In this document: positions 9,180 through 18,297 of the stretch, in pieces | How positions within the stretch are numbered: the stretch's first letter is position 1 | Layout of the letters: each line of letters begins with the position of its first letter | Source: Nocardioides marmoriginsengisoli | GTDB lineage: Bacteria > Actinomycetota > Actinomycetes > Propionibacteriales > Nocardioidaceae | DNA length: 64,000 nt | Direction: 5' to 3' | Assembly (NCBI RefSeq): GCF_003725695.1 | Contig: NZ_RJSE01000007.1 | Coordinates: 1,130,963-1,194,962, forward strand | The notes under the pieces: generated by a model | The model's database searches: none | What the model saw: only the letters and a program-made list of their open reading frames with translations | Told to the model about the DNA's origin: nothing | Made by a program: the position numbers and the translations under genes

Positions 9180-9368
9180 GCGAATGACCTCTTTCTGTGG
9201 GCGCACCGATGGCGTCGAGAACCTGAGGTCGTTAAAACCTGGTTCGAAACATGGTTGCATTATGATGGTTTTGGGGGCCATGATAGCGATCGTTAGTGGC
9301 GAAGGGAAGCCGGCAGTCCGCCGGTTGGACAAGGCCTCGTTGTGGTTCACCGAGTTCCAGGAGCGCAC
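9180..9368. promoter_or_regulatory. Divergent promoter region between SDR and thiolase
   Basis: About 190 bases, relatively A/T-rich near 9230-9280. They contain AAAACC and GGTTTT arms about 30 bases apart and the CGAAACATGG half site (9245-9254) shared with the phasin operator. I cannot fix -10 and -35 boxes with confidence. Shared control by the nearby TetR (10717-11445) is an inference. Confidence 0.4.
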
Positions 9369-10568
9369 GTGCGCAACGCAGTCATCGTTGATGTTGTTCG
9401 GACCCCTAGCGGTAGAGGCAAGCCAGGGGGGGCGCTGAGCGGCGTCCACGCAGTCGACCTCCTCGCGCTCGTTCTAGATGCGGTAACCAAGCGCAACGCA
9501 CTCGACCCAGCCAAGATTGACGACGTGATCGCTGGCTGCGTGGTCCAAGCGGGCGAGCAGTCACTCAACATTGGACGTGCTGGGGTGCTGGCAGCGGGGT
9601 GGCCGGAAGGTGTCCCCGCAACAACAGTTGACCGCCAGTGTGGGTCGAGCCAGCAAGCTCTCCATTTCGCGGCGCAGGCGATCATGTCAGGCACCCAGGA
9701 CGTGGTGATTGCCTGCGGAGTTGAGTCGATGAGCCGCGTGCCGATGGGTTCCAATGTGCTCGGTGCAGACACGTGGGGTCCTCGAGTACGCGCGCGGTTC
9801 CCCGATGGCTTCGTCAATCAGGGTGTCGCGGCCGAACTGGTCGCGGAGCGCTGGAAGCTATCGCGCACCGACCTCGACGAGTACGCAGCGCGATCCCACC
9901 GGCTCGCCGCGCTAAGCGCTGCGGGCGGTGGTTTCGACGCCGAGACCATTCCAGTTGCTGTGGCGACTGTGACTGGCCTCGAAGTCGACGTGACGACCGA
10001 CGAAACCCTGCGGGCCTCAACTACCGTTGAGACCTTGGCCGCTCTGCACCCGTCATTTCAGAATGAGGAAATGGAATCAAGATTCCCCGACCTCGATTGG
10101 AAGGTCACGCCGGGCAACTCCTCGCCACTGACGGATGGCGCTTCCGCCGCGCTCATGATGGGGGAGGACGTCGCCGCGCGGCTGGGTCTCCGACCCCGCG
10201 CCATAGTTCGTCACATGGCGGTCGCCGGGGGAGACCCATTTCTGATGCTCACCGCACCGGTCGATGCGACTCGGAGGGTGTTGGCCAGGGCCGGGTTGAC
10301 CACCGACGAGATCGACGCTTTCGAAGTCAACGAGGCGTTCGCGTCCGTGCCGCTGATGTGGAGTCGGGAGATGGGCGTTGACGTGGACCGGCTGAACCCA
10401 CGCGGGGGCGCGATCGCCCTCGGCCACCCGCTCGGAGCTTCGGGCCTGCGGGTCCTCGCCACCATGCTCAACCACCTGGAACAGAACGACCTTCGCTATG
10501 GCCTGCAGACCATCTGCGAGGCCGGCGGCCTGGCAAATGCCCTCATCGTTGAGCGCGTCAAGGATTGA
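9369..10568 (+). CDS. Thiolase (acetyl-CoA acyltransferase)
   Basis: The product of 399 residues cleaves 3-ketoacyl-CoA with CoA or condenses acetyl-CoA. The nucleophilic Cys is in DRQCGSSQQAL, and the remaining active-site blocks are NEAFA, GGAIALGHPLGASG (His) and CEAGG (second Cys). The GTG at 9369 is preferred because AGGAG lies about six bases upstream and the protein then begins at the family start; an upstream start at 9342 would add nine residues. It is transcribed divergently from the SDR. Confidence 0.9.
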   Translation: MRNAVIVDVVRTPSGRGKPGGALSGVHAVDLLALVLDAVTKRNALDPAKIDDVIAGCVVQAGEQSLNIGRAGVLAAGWPEGVPATTVDRQCGSSQQALHFAAQAIMSGTQDVVIACGVESMSRVPMGSNVLGADTWGPRVRARFPDGFVNQGVAAELVAERWKLSRTDLDEYAARSHRLAALSAAGGGFDAETIPVAVATVTGLEVDVTTDETLRASTTVETLAALHPSFQNEEMESRFPDLDWKVTPGNSSPLTDGASAALMMGEDVAARLGLRPRAIVRHMAVAGGDPFLMLTAPVDATRRVLARAGLTTDEIDAFEVNEAFASVPLMWSREMGVDVDRLNPRGGAIALGHPLGASGLRVLATMLNHLEQNDLRYGLQTICEAGGLANALIVERVKD

Positions 10569-10716
10569 AGTAACGGACTGGCGCAGGACCACACACGAAG
10601 AACGAATTGATTGGCTCGGCTCACTCCACCGGACCCGAGATCCAGAAGGCTCGGAGCCGACGTGCCCGTGGCACCGAGCGAGGATCAGGTCCGGTGTCGT
10701 CGGCAGTGAGCGGCCG

Positions 10717-11445
10717 TCAACTTGCGGAAGCGGGGGACCCGACGTTCGTGAGCAGGCGCCGCCCAAGGTCGATCGAGTCGTCGATGACCTGGGGGAGGTC
10801 TGCCTGGCCGAAGGCCCATCGGACGGCGCCGGCATAGAAGACCTCGCCGATGAGTCTGATGATGTCGGCGAGATCTGGGATTGTCTGCGATGCCTCATCG
10901 GTACGGATCCAGTACGGCCAGGAGATGTGTCGTTGCGCGCTGACCACGGCTGGATCGTCGGTCATGGTCGACCGCACCCAGAGGTCGAGCATGTTGGTCT
11001 CGTCCAACCAAAGGCTGGCTTGAACGCGGAAGCGCTCGAGTATGTGCTCTGTTGTGCCAAGCGCTGCAGTCGAGTTGACGGCGGCATCCTCGGCGCGGCT
11101 GAGCATCAGCGCTGCCCAGATGATCGCACCGCGATGGGCGAGGTTGTCGCGAGACTGGAAATATGTGTAGACGGTCCCCAACGCGACACCCGAGCGGTCG
11201 GCGACGTCACGCATTTGGACGGCCTCGTATCCGCCCCCACGCGCGAGCGAGATAGTCGCGAGAAGAACGCGCTCGTAGCGGTTCTGTTGGCTCTTCCTGG
11301 GGGCGACCCAGTAGGGGTGCAGATTGTCCGTGGGCGAACCCACCGATTCGACGAACGCCCGCAGCTCGTCGCTGGCTTCCAGCGAGTTCGCCGCCGACCC
11401 GTGCGCCCTGGCCAAGTTCCGCGTCCCGTCATCGTTGCTCAACAC
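10717..11445 (-). CDS. TetR family transcriptional regulator (KstR-like)
   Basis: A TetR repressor whose helix-turn-helix reads ARGGGYEAVQMRDVADRSGVAL then GTVYTYF, closely resembling the DNA-binding region of KstR, the mycobacterial sterol-catabolism regulator. About 50 residues precede the HTH. The GTG at 11445 is chosen because GAGGGAG lies five bases upstream; the frame extends nine codons further. It faces the thiolase gene tail to tail. Likely targets are the flanking SDR/thiolase and P450 operons, which is inference. The ligand is unknown. Confidence 0.85.
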   Translation of the reverse strand: MLSNDDGTRNLARAHGSAANSLEASDELRAFVESVGSPTDNLHPYWVAPRKSQQNRYERVLLATISLARGGGYEAVQMRDVADRSGVALGTVYTYFQSRDNLAHRGAIIWAALMLSRAEDAAVNSTAALGTTEHILERFRVQASLWLDETNMLDLWVRSTMTDDPAVVSAQRHISWPYWIRTDEASQTIPDLADIIRLIGEVFYAGAVRWAFGQADLPQVIDDSIDLGRRLLTNVGSPASAS

Positions 11446-11781
11446 ACGCTTGCTCCCTCGTAAGTACACCACCGTGAAGCCCCCGTTCGGGGCACCAGCG
11501 GCCGTGGCAAAATCCCGGCACCAGTCCCAATTAGAATAGCGGTTGATACCATGTTCCTATTCCTGGGGCGCCACGAGCCCCTAGCCACAGTGTTTCGTCC
11601 GGCTAGGTCAGGCTCCTTGGATGGCGCGTGAGGCCGTTGGCTGGTGCGGCGACGATCTAGTCCTGTGCGAAGCCCTTTACACGCCGGACTCAGCCCCTCC
11701 CAGATGAAAGCGCGAGGTGAGTAGGAGTCAGGCTGCCATCTAGGTGGAGCGGGCGAAGTTCCATGTCCACTCTCGATTCGA
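11446..11781. other. Intergenic region between TetR gene and P450 operon
   Basis: No gene is seen. It holds the regulator's promoter and an imperfect inverted pair GAATAG (11534-11539) and CTATTC (11557-11562), with a small GGT-TGAT-ACC palindrome between them, a possible autoregulatory site. Confidence 0.35.
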
Positions 11782-11817
11782 TTGACGATCGGGTGAGTGT
11801 TGGCTATTGTTTAGAAC
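11782..11817 (+). promoter_or_regulatory. Consensus-like promoter giving a leaderless transcript
   Basis: TTGACG at 11782-11787 and TATTGT at 11805-11810 are separated by exactly 17 bases. The -10 box ends seven bases before the ATG at 11818 and no ribosome binding site is present. Transcription should therefore start at or next to the start codon, the arrangement known for leaderless genes in actinobacteria. Confidence 0.65.
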
Positions 11818-12372
11818 ATGATTCTGAACCAGGATGCAACCGCTCTCCAGGGTGACATCGACTTTGATCCGACACGGTTCGATGGCGTGTGGCGACTGAC
11901 CAAAGCGGATTCCACGATCTTGGATGAGCAGTCTGGCGCGATGGTTCAGGACACTTTGACTGACCAGTGGATCGAGCGCCGAATGGTTGGCGACGTCATC
12001 CACTACAAGATGCATGTCCAGATCGCACCTGACCTGACAACTCACATGGGCTACGAGGCCAAGTTCAACGACAAAACCTGGGTTCCGTACACGGTCGTCT
12101 CGATCGATGGCGACGAGAACGACCAGCGCCTGCAGCCCGGCGCGGAGAAGCTCCTCAAAGCCGGCACGATTGTCGGCAAGCCCATCGCCTGGGTCAAGGT
12201 ACTCTACGTCGACCCGTGGACGCAGATCAGGATCAGCAAGAACATCGACGGGACGCCGCAGTACGTCATGCAGAGTCGGCTCTCGGATGACGGGAACACG
12301 CTGTGCGGCCACGTGCTCACGCCGTCGGGCAAGCTACTGATCGACAAGGCCTTCCAACGTGAATCGGACTGA
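11818..12372 (+). CDS. Conserved-looking protein of unknown function
   Basis: A 184-residue soluble protein with no signal peptide or membrane segment. It is rich in Asp and beta-type alternation (DGVWRLTKADSTILDEQ, PWTQIRISKNIDG). I do not recognise the family; the pattern of repeated beta strands could suit a lipocalin-like or ligand-binding barrel, but this is speculative. It overlaps the HtaA-domain gene by 14 bases and starts the operon that continues with a P450 and ferredoxin. Confidence 0.65.
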   Translation: MILNQDATALQGDIDFDPTRFDGVWRLTKADSTILDEQSGAMVQDTLTDQWIERRMVGDVIHYKMHVQIAPDLTTHMGYEAKFNDKTWVPYTVVSIDGDENDQRLQPGAEKLLKAGTIVGKPIAWVKVLYVDPWTQIRISKNIDGTPQYVMQSRLSDDGNTLCGHVLTPSGKLLIDKAFQRESD

Positions 12373-12904
12373 CGATCCCACGCAGGAGGGTTCACTCACT
12401 TGGGGCATCAAGGAAACCTTCCGACACTATGTTGCTGGGCTGCCTGACGGAACCAGCGAAATCTCGGATGGCGTATGGCTCGCAGGTGCAGGGCGATACG
12501 GGTTTCCCCTCACCGCAGTGAAGGGCTCGCCCGTCGAGAAGCTGGAGTTTGGGGGCACGCTCCTGTTCAGCGGACACGGGGGGTTCCTCAACGTTCTGTT
12601 GGTCGACCCATGCCTGCAGCGCAGCGGGGATGAGTGGGCACTCTCGGTGAATGCCGGTGCCAACCTCCGGCTTGAGATCGCTCGGGGAAAGATCACTGCT
12701 CTCAATCCCGGTGCCAACTCGTTGGGACTCGAGGTGGTGCTGTCGGGGCATGGACCAACGATCTTCGGTGGCAACTATCCCAACGGGACCGAGCTCGACC
12801 CCATCGTGGCTGCACTGCCTCAGGAGTTCTTCAACGACATCGCGGCGGTTGCGTCGCGTGGTCTCCCAGCACCTTTTCCCACTTCTACCCAAGAGAGGTC
12901 GTGA
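12359..12904 (+). CDS. HtaA-domain protein without signal peptide
   Basis: The 181-residue product carries one HtaA domain (LTWGIKETFRHYV at residues 13-25, then FSGHGGFLNVLLVDP), the module known from corynebacterial surface heme-binding proteins. Those proteins have signal peptides and membrane anchors. Here there is neither, so the protein should be cytoplasmic. It starts at GTG inside the preceding gene and overlaps the P450 start by four bases. A role in heme or hydrophobic-ligand handling for the P450 is inferred from position. Confidence 0.75.
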   Translation: MNRTDDPTQEGSLTWGIKETFRHYVAGLPDGTSEISDGVWLAGAGRYGFPLTAVKGSPVEKLEFGGTLLFSGHGGFLNVLLVDPCLQRSGDEWALSVNAGANLRLEIARGKITALNPGANSLGLEVVLSGHGPTIFGGNYPNGTELDPIVAALPQEFFNDIAAVASRGLPAPFPTSTQERS

Positions 12905-14121
12905 TGACCGTGAACACCCCATACAAGATGCAGGCTGCACAGAATGAACTGGTTGCCGAAGACATTAAGGCGGACTACGCAGAACTACGCGAAACGGGTG
13001 CCGAAGTCGTCCGCATCGAGTTCCCGTTCGGCGGCGAGGGCTGGATGACCCTGCGCTACGACCTGACTCGCGAGTTCTACAACGACACTCGCTTTGGCAT
13101 CGAACCGATGGTCTCGATGGATGACTATCCGAGGGTCCGGCAAATCGAGAAGGCGGCCCGCCCCTCCTTCCTTCAGTACGACGGAGAGACGCATCAGAAG
13201 AAGCGGGCCGTCGTCATGAAGCACCTGACAATGAAGAAGGTCCTTGCCCTTGAGGACCGCACTCGCGAGATGGTGTGTGAAGCCCTAGACGAGTTTGAGG
13301 CGATGGGAGAACGCGGCAACATCGCCGACGTATTGGGCCGCCTGCTCCCGGTGCGCGTCCTGTGTGCTCTTCTCGGCTCCCCGAACATTGAGAACAAGGA
13401 GGTGCTTGAGGCGTCGTACTTCCTGGTGGATTCTCGCGCGATGGACATGGACGAGATGATCGCCGCCAACAACTTGATCACCGACTACTTTCGCGAGATG
13501 TACGAGTGGAAGAAGGTCAACCCCGGAGATGACCTGTTCACCGCGCTCATCAACGACACCGAGGCCCAGCTTTGGGATGACGAAGAGCTTGCCAGTTTCG
13601 GCAATGTGCTCCTGGCCGCCGGGCACGATGCGACAGGCACCATGCTGAACGGAATTCTTGAGTGGCTTTCGCATGAGCCTGAGCTCTACGACCGTTTGCG
13701 AGGCGAGCCGGAGTCGCTGCCGCGAGCTCTGGAGGAGTTCTTCCGACTCGTCACCGTCGGCTTTGGCATGGCTCGTGGTCGCATTGCGGTGGACGACATC
13801 GAGGACTTCGGCGGCGTGAGCATCAAGAAGGGCGAGGCGGTCGGTGGCAACATCGTCTCGTCGCACCAGGACGAACGTGTCTACCCGAACCCCAACGAGT
13901 TCGACATGGATCGCGAAAACCCGGCTTCCCACATGGCATTCGGCTACGGATCTCACGCCTGCGTAGGTGCCCAGCTCGCACGGATGGAAATCCGAGTTGC
14001 CCTCGAAGAGCTGTTCAAGCGCTACAAGAAGTTCGACAACGTCGAGCCCCACGAAGGTTGGCGCGCGCGCCGGCGCATTAAGGGGCCCAAGGACTTGTGG
14101 ATCAACTGGGAACGTGTCTGA
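12901..14121 (+). CDS. Cytochrome P450
   Basis: A soluble bacterial class I P450 of 406 residues. The I-helix oxygen-activation motif is AAGHDATG (Asp-Ala-Thr rather than Asp-Thr), the K-helix ExxR is EEFFR, and the heme loop FGYGSHACVG places the thiolate at Cys354. Electrons probably come from the ferredoxin 140 bases downstream. The ATG overlaps the HtaA gene stop by four bases. The CYP family cannot be assigned by eye and the substrate is unknown. Confidence 0.95.
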   Translation: MMTVNTPYKMQAAQNELVAEDIKADYAELRETGAEVVRIEFPFGGEGWMTLRYDLTREFYNDTRFGIEPMVSMDDYPRVRQIEKAARPSFLQYDGETHQKKRAVVMKHLTMKKVLALEDRTREMVCEALDEFEAMGERGNIADVLGRLLPVRVLCALLGSPNIENKEVLEASYFLVDSRAMDMDEMIAANNLITDYFREMYEWKKVNPGDDLFTALINDTEAQLWDDEELASFGNVLLAAGHDATGTMLNGILEWLSHEPELYDRLRGEPESLPRALEEFFRLVTVGFGMARGRIAVDDIEDFGGVSIKKGEAVGGNIVSSHQDERVYPNPNEFDMDRENPASHMAFGYGSHACVGAQLARMEIRVALEELFKRYKKFDNVEPHEGWRARRRIKGPKDLWINWERV

Positions 14122-14261
14122 CCAAGGCGGCAGCGAAATGGGCGAGTTGCCCGTTGGCGCCGCGCCGCTGGCTCCGCGAAACGCACCCCGATTTGGCCAC
14201 TGACGCCGTGGCCGCCGGCTCCAACCCGATTTCTACAAAAAGCAGAGGGCTGTGATGACCC

Positions 14262-14459
14262 ATGAAGATTGAGGTGGACGAGACACGCTGTATTTCCGCT
14301 GGCAACTGCGTGTTTGCGAGCATTGAATTGTTCGACCAGCGTGATGAGGATGGCGTAGTTGTCGTCCTCGACGACCGACCAGAGAGCGAGTCGCTTCAAG
14401 CTGCGGCGCGCAGGGCTGCCGCGGTATGTCCCTCGAACGTGATCACCATTCTGGACTAA
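14262..14459 (+). CDS. 3Fe-4S type ferredoxin
   Basis: A 65-residue ferredoxin of the kind that pairs with P450s. It has Cys in DETRCISAGNC and a last Cys in AAAVCPSNVITI, with the central residue of the cluster motif not a Cys, as in 3Fe-4S P450 ferredoxins. It follows the P450 at 12901-14121 after about 140 bases and should be its electron donor. Confidence 0.9.
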   Translation: MKIEVDETRCISAGNCVFASIELFDQRDEDGVVVVLDDRPESESLQAAARRAAAVCPSNVITILD

Positions 14460-14616
14460 TCATTAGTTTCCGTGGCGGCATGGGCGGACGCCAAGAGCGA
14501 AGGCGCTTGAAGGAGACACCCCAAGTAGGGGCGGGCTCCCACTTGGCTGTCGCTGTCCGACGACAGCAATCGCGCCGCCTACCAAAGGGTGTTGGCCCAC
14601 GCAGCGAGCCGCTGGC

Positions 14617-15237
14617 TTATGCGCGTGACGCGGGCGATACATCGCGGACGAACTCGGCTTCGGCTGCCCCTTCCACCAGTATTTGGAGAGCGTCGATCAC
14701 TGAGGTGATGTCGATGGAGGGATCGTAAAGGAGGCGCATCTGGAGGCCGTCGAGGAGTGACATGAGAATGACCGAGAGCAAATGCGCGTCGATGCCTTGT
14801 GGACAGCGGCCGGCGTCCTGAAGCTGCCGCCAGATCGCTACACCTCGCTCATCGGCTCCTTTGTACCGGAGCGTGAAGAAGTCGTGTGCCGCGGTGCCCG
14901 GTTGGGCGGACTCGGCCAGGAGTCGCACGTATAGCTCGATCAAACCTCTGGCGGCTACGTCGCCAACAAGCGACTCGCGAAGCCGGTCGAAGAAGGTTGC
15001 GGGTTCGTCGAGGCCGGTCTCGTCAGCGCCCCACTCATCGCGGCGAGCCAGAGCTTCGGTGAGCAACTCCTGCTTGCTAGCGAAGTGATGCACCACGCCC
15101 GTCTTACTGAGGCCCGCTTGCTCGGCCACAGTCCGGATGGTGACCGCGTTATAGCCGTGCTGCGCAATCATCTTCAGCGTCGCATCGAGAATTTCCTCTC
15201 GCTTGACAGCACCCTTCGCATACTTGCTCTTTGGCAC
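14617..15237 (-). CDS. TetR family transcriptional regulator
   Basis: A regulator of 206 residues with an N-terminal HTH (ILDATLKMIAQHGYNAVTIRTVAEQAGLSK, then GVVHHFASKQ). The GTG at 15237 begins the family fold (VPKSKYAKG) and has AAAGGCGG upstream; the 61 codons further upstream are not TetR-like. It is divergent from the aldehyde dehydrogenase/P450 operon, and the palindrome at 15438-15454 plus a related sequence near 15268-15284 make it the likely repressor of that operon and of itself. Confidence 0.85.
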   Translation of the reverse strand: MPKSKYAKGAVKREEILDATLKMIAQHGYNAVTIRTVAEQAGLSKTGVVHHFASKQELLTEALARRDEWGADETGLDEPATFFDRLRESLVGDVAARGLIELYVRLLAESAQPGTAAHDFFTLRYKGADERGVAIWRQLQDAGRCPQGIDAHLLSVILMSLLDGLQMRLLYDPSIDITSVIDALQILVEGAAEAEFVRDVSPASRA

Positions 15238-15429
15238 GGCATCCGCCTTTCGCGGTCCAAAACCGAACACTGTACGGTACCTGGTTTTCGTTCCCTCGTG
15301 GCCGCATGCGTAGCGGTGGACGCGGCGAGCCCTCACCCAAGAACAGCCATGGCCGAGTCGCCGGCCTACGACTGGCAAGTTGCAGCTTGCCGTTCCCACT
15401 GAACAGGTATAGGCCGCCAACCGCGAGGC

Positions 15430-15454
15430 TTGACAAAACAGTACACCGTACTGT
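15430..15454. promoter_or_regulatory. TetR-type operator beside a TTGACA box, aldehyde dehydrogenase operon
   Basis: ACAGTAC (15438-15444) and GTACTGT (15448-15454) form a perfect 7-3-7 palindrome directly after TTGACA at 15430-15435. I cannot define a clear -10. A second site sharing GTACGGT lies near 15268-15284 in front of the TetR gene, consistent with control of both divergent units. Confidence 0.65.
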
Positions 15455-15525
15455 GTTGTTGGTCACCTGAATACCGACCGCTGTCCTGTTTTGAGACGCA
15501 TAAGTGATGAGGAAGCGCGATCACG

Positions 15526-16941
15526 ATGACTAGCACGATCACCCCAGACGCCCGCGCGATCACCAGCCAGGTGGATGCCCTGCGCGCCAGCTATGGGTCT
15601 GGCCGTACACGCCCGCTTGCGTGGCGGCGTCAGCAGCTTGCGGCCCTCGACATGCTCCTGGTCGAGAACGGTTCCGACATCGAAGTCGCCATTGGAATCG
15701 ACCTTGGCAAGCATCCGCTGGAGACGCACTTGGCCGAGATCGGCACAGTCCGCGCCGAGATTGAACTGGCGATGCGCAACCTTGAGCAGTGGGCGCGACC
15801 GCGCACGATCGAGGTGGGTGACGCGCTGCAGCCCGCCCAAGGCTTTATCCAGCGCGAGCCCCTCGGCACGGTATTGATCATCTCGCCGTGGAACTATCCC
15901 GTGCACCTGCTCCTGATGCCGTGCGTCGGCGCGATCGCTGCGGGCAACACGGTCGTCCTGAAGCCAAGCGAGCTCGCGCCAGCTACCTCGGAGCTGATGG
16001 CTCGACTCATTCCCCAATATCTGGACGGCAGCGGCGTGCTCGTGGTGGAGGGCGGAGTCGAGGAAACCACCGAGCTGCTTGCTCTCCCCTGGGACCACAT
16101 CTTCTACACGGGCAACGGCGCCGTCGGTCGTATCGTCGCCGCGGCCGCCGCCAAGCACCTTTCGCCGACAACACTCGAACTCGGCGGGAAGTCGCCTGTG
16201 TGGATCGACTCCTCGGCCGACATCGACGAAGCCGCTCACTGGCTGGCTTGGGGCAAGTTCGCGAACGCCGGCCAGACGTGCGTCGCTCCGGACTACGTGA
16301 TGGCTCCGGCCGCCGTGGTCCCTTCGCTTGTGAATGCCCTCCAGCGCGAAATCTCCGCGCTCTACGGGATAAACCCGCGTGAGAGCGCGGACCTCGGACG
16401 AGTAGTGAACCGACGGCACCTAGATCGCCTGGTGGGGCTCCTGGACGGCGCCATCATCGCGATCGGCGGTGACGTGGACCCGGAAGACCGGTACCTAGCG
16501 CCCACCGTGTTGACGGACGTGAAGCCGTCGGACCCGGTGATGGCTCAAGAGATCTTCGGGCCCATCCTGCCCGTCATGTCCGTGCCGACCGCGGATGCCG
16601 CCATCGACTACATCAACGCAGGAGACAAACCCCTAGCCATGTACGTCTTCAGCGGAGATGAGGCAGTCACGAATGCGTTTCTAGCCCGAACTTCCTCAGG
16701 GGGCGTCGCCATCAACTCGGTGATGATCCAAATCGGCGTCCACGATCTGCCCTTCGGCGGTGTCGGCGAAAGCGGCAACGGCGCCTATCACGGCGAGGTC
16801 ACGATGCGTACGTTCAGCCACGATCGATCGGTGCTCGTCAAGGGCGCTGGCCAGAACCTCATGCGGTTCTCAGAGCCTCCTTACACCACGGAGAAGGAGC
16901 AAATGCTCCGTAGCTACGCGGCTCCGCCGACCGAGGCCTAA
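15526..16941 (+). CDS. Aldehyde dehydrogenase
   Basis: An NAD(P)-dependent aldehyde dehydrogenase of 471 residues. The general base Glu is in LELGGKSPVW and the catalytic Cys in NAGQTCVAPDY. The overall layout, with SPWNYPVHL and a C-terminal LPFGGVGESGNGAYHG, resembles class 3 fatty-aldehyde dehydrogenases. The ATG has GAGGAAG upstream. It leads the operon with P450, ferredoxin, reductase and alcohol dehydrogenase, so it should oxidise the aldehyde produced from the P450-derived alcohol to an acid. Confidence 0.93.
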   Translation: MTSTITPDARAITSQVDALRASYGSGRTRPLAWRRQQLAALDMLLVENGSDIEVAIGIDLGKHPLETHLAEIGTVRAEIELAMRNLEQWARPRTIEVGDALQPAQGFIQREPLGTVLIISPWNYPVHLLLMPCVGAIAAGNTVVLKPSELAPATSELMARLIPQYLDGSGVLVVEGGVEETTELLALPWDHIFYTGNGAVGRIVAAAAAKHLSPTTLELGGKSPVWIDSSADIDEAAHWLAWGKFANAGQTCVAPDYVMAPAAVVPSLVNALQREISALYGINPRESADLGRVVNRRHLDRLVGLLDGAIIAIGGDVDPEDRYLAPTVLTDVKPSDPVMAQEIFGPILPVMSVPTADAAIDYINAGDKPLAMYVFSGDEAVTNAFLARTSSGGVAINSVMIQIGVHDLPFGGVGESGNGAYHGEVTMRTFSHDRSVLVKGAGQNLMRFSEPPYTTEKEQMLRSYAAPPTEA

Positions 16942-17000
16942 GTTGCTTGCCCTCTCGGGCACAAGACCAATAACAAGCACTACGGAAGGACGGACGGGTC

Positions 17001-18269
17001 ATGCCGCTGTTCGCTAATCATCACGATTTCACCTCTGACCTCGACATCTCCAGCATCGCCTTTTGGGGTAAGACCTTCGAGGAGCGCGACGAGACCTTCG
17101 CAAAGCTCCGAACCGACCACCCGGTCAGCTGGCACCCAGCCATGGAAGACCTGTATCTCACGCCTGAAGAGCACGGCGAAACGGGTTTCTGGGCCGTCAC
17201 CCGTGCCGAGGACATCTCCTACGTGAGTCAAAACCACGAGCTATTCAGCTCGGAGCTCGGGTACACCGCACTACACCCGTTGCGGGCTGAGATGCGCTCG
17301 CCAGCCGCCTTCCTCGATGCGGACCCGCCCAGGCACACCGAGTACCGGAAACTGGTTTCCTCGAGCTTCACGCCCAAGGCAGTGGCTCGGCTCACCGAGA
17401 AGATCGAGCAGCGCGCGTCCGAGATCGTCGACCGTGTCGTTGGCGCCGGCGAAATCGACTTCGTCGAGGAAGTGGCAGCGCAGTTGCCGATGCTTACGGT
17501 CGGCGACCTCCTCGGTGTGCCCGAGTCTCAGCTTGACGAGTTCCGCGTCAACGGCGACCGGCTCCTCGCCCTCCAGGATCCGGCGATCGGTGACAGCCAG
17601 GAGGAGCGGATGGCCATCTCTGCCGATGCTTTCGCGTTCTTCGGACAGTTGGGTATGGAACTTATTGAGGCTCGTAGGAAGAACCCCCAGGACGACCTCA
17701 TGAGCACGCTGGCCAATGGCACGGTGGGCGGCCAGCCGCTCGACCCCCAACAGATCATGATGATCATGCTGTTGTTCAGCACGGCTGGGAACGACACGAC
17801 GAAACAGACAACTACGCGCACGGTAATGGCTTTCGACCAGCACCCCGACCAGCGTGGCTGGCTTCTCGAGGACTTCGATGGCCGCATCGCCGGCGCTATC
17901 GAAGAGTTCGTCCGTTACTCAACCCCTGTGATCCAGTTCAACCGCACCGCCACACGTGATCTCGAGTTCGCTGGCCAGCAGATCACCGAGGGGGACAAGG
18001 TCGGGATCTTCTACTGCTCTGGCAACCGTGATGACCGCCTGTTCGAGAACCCGGCCGCGTTCGATCTGAGCCGCCCCCGAAACCCGCATGTGGCCTTCGG
18101 CGGTGGCGGCGTTCACTACTGCCTCGGCAACGGAGTCGCTAAAGCCCAACTGCGGGCACTGTTCCGCAACATTCTCGTGAAGCTGCCGAGCATTGAGATT
18201 GGCGAGCCTGTGTTCCTCGTCAGCAACTTCCTCAACGGCGTCCGAAGCCTTCCAGTGATCATCGGCTGA
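17001..18269 (+). CDS. Cytochrome P450
   Basis: The 422-residue P450 has the I-helix motif TAGNDTTKQ, the ExxR as EEFVR, and the heme loop FGGGGVHYCLG with Cys374. The AGNDTT form is characteristic of actinobacterial P450s related to CYP124/CYP125/CYP142, which hydroxylate terminal or branched methyl groups. A GGAAGGA ribosome site lies upstream of the ATG. With its ferredoxin, reductase, ADH and ALDH as neighbours it forms a complete hydroxylation-to-acid pathway; the substrate could be an alkyl, terpenoid or steroid side chain (inference). Confidence 0.95.
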   Translation: MPLFANHHDFTSDLDISSIAFWGKTFEERDETFAKLRTDHPVSWHPAMEDLYLTPEEHGETGFWAVTRAEDISYVSQNHELFSSELGYTALHPLRAEMRSPAAFLDADPPRHTEYRKLVSSSFTPKAVARLTEKIEQRASEIVDRVVGAGEIDFVEEVAAQLPMLTVGDLLGVPESQLDEFRVNGDRLLALQDPAIGDSQEERMAISADAFAFFGQLGMELIEARRKNPQDDLMSTLANGTVGGQPLDPQQIMMIMLLFSTAGNDTTKQTTTRTVMAFDQHPDQRGWLLEDFDGRIAGAIEEFVRYSTPVIQFNRTATRDLEFAGQQITEGDKVGIFYCSGNRDDRLFENPAAFDLSRPRNPHVAFGGGGVHYCLGNGVAKAQLRALFRNILVKLPSIEIGEPVFLVSNFLNGVRSLPVIIG

Positions 18270-18297
18270 TTCCGAAGCCAAGAGAGGCAGAAAAGTC

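Noticed and set aside
10498-11463. 321-residue plus-strand frame opposite the TetR gene
   Set aside because: It is antisense to a clear TetR regulator and has no family features.
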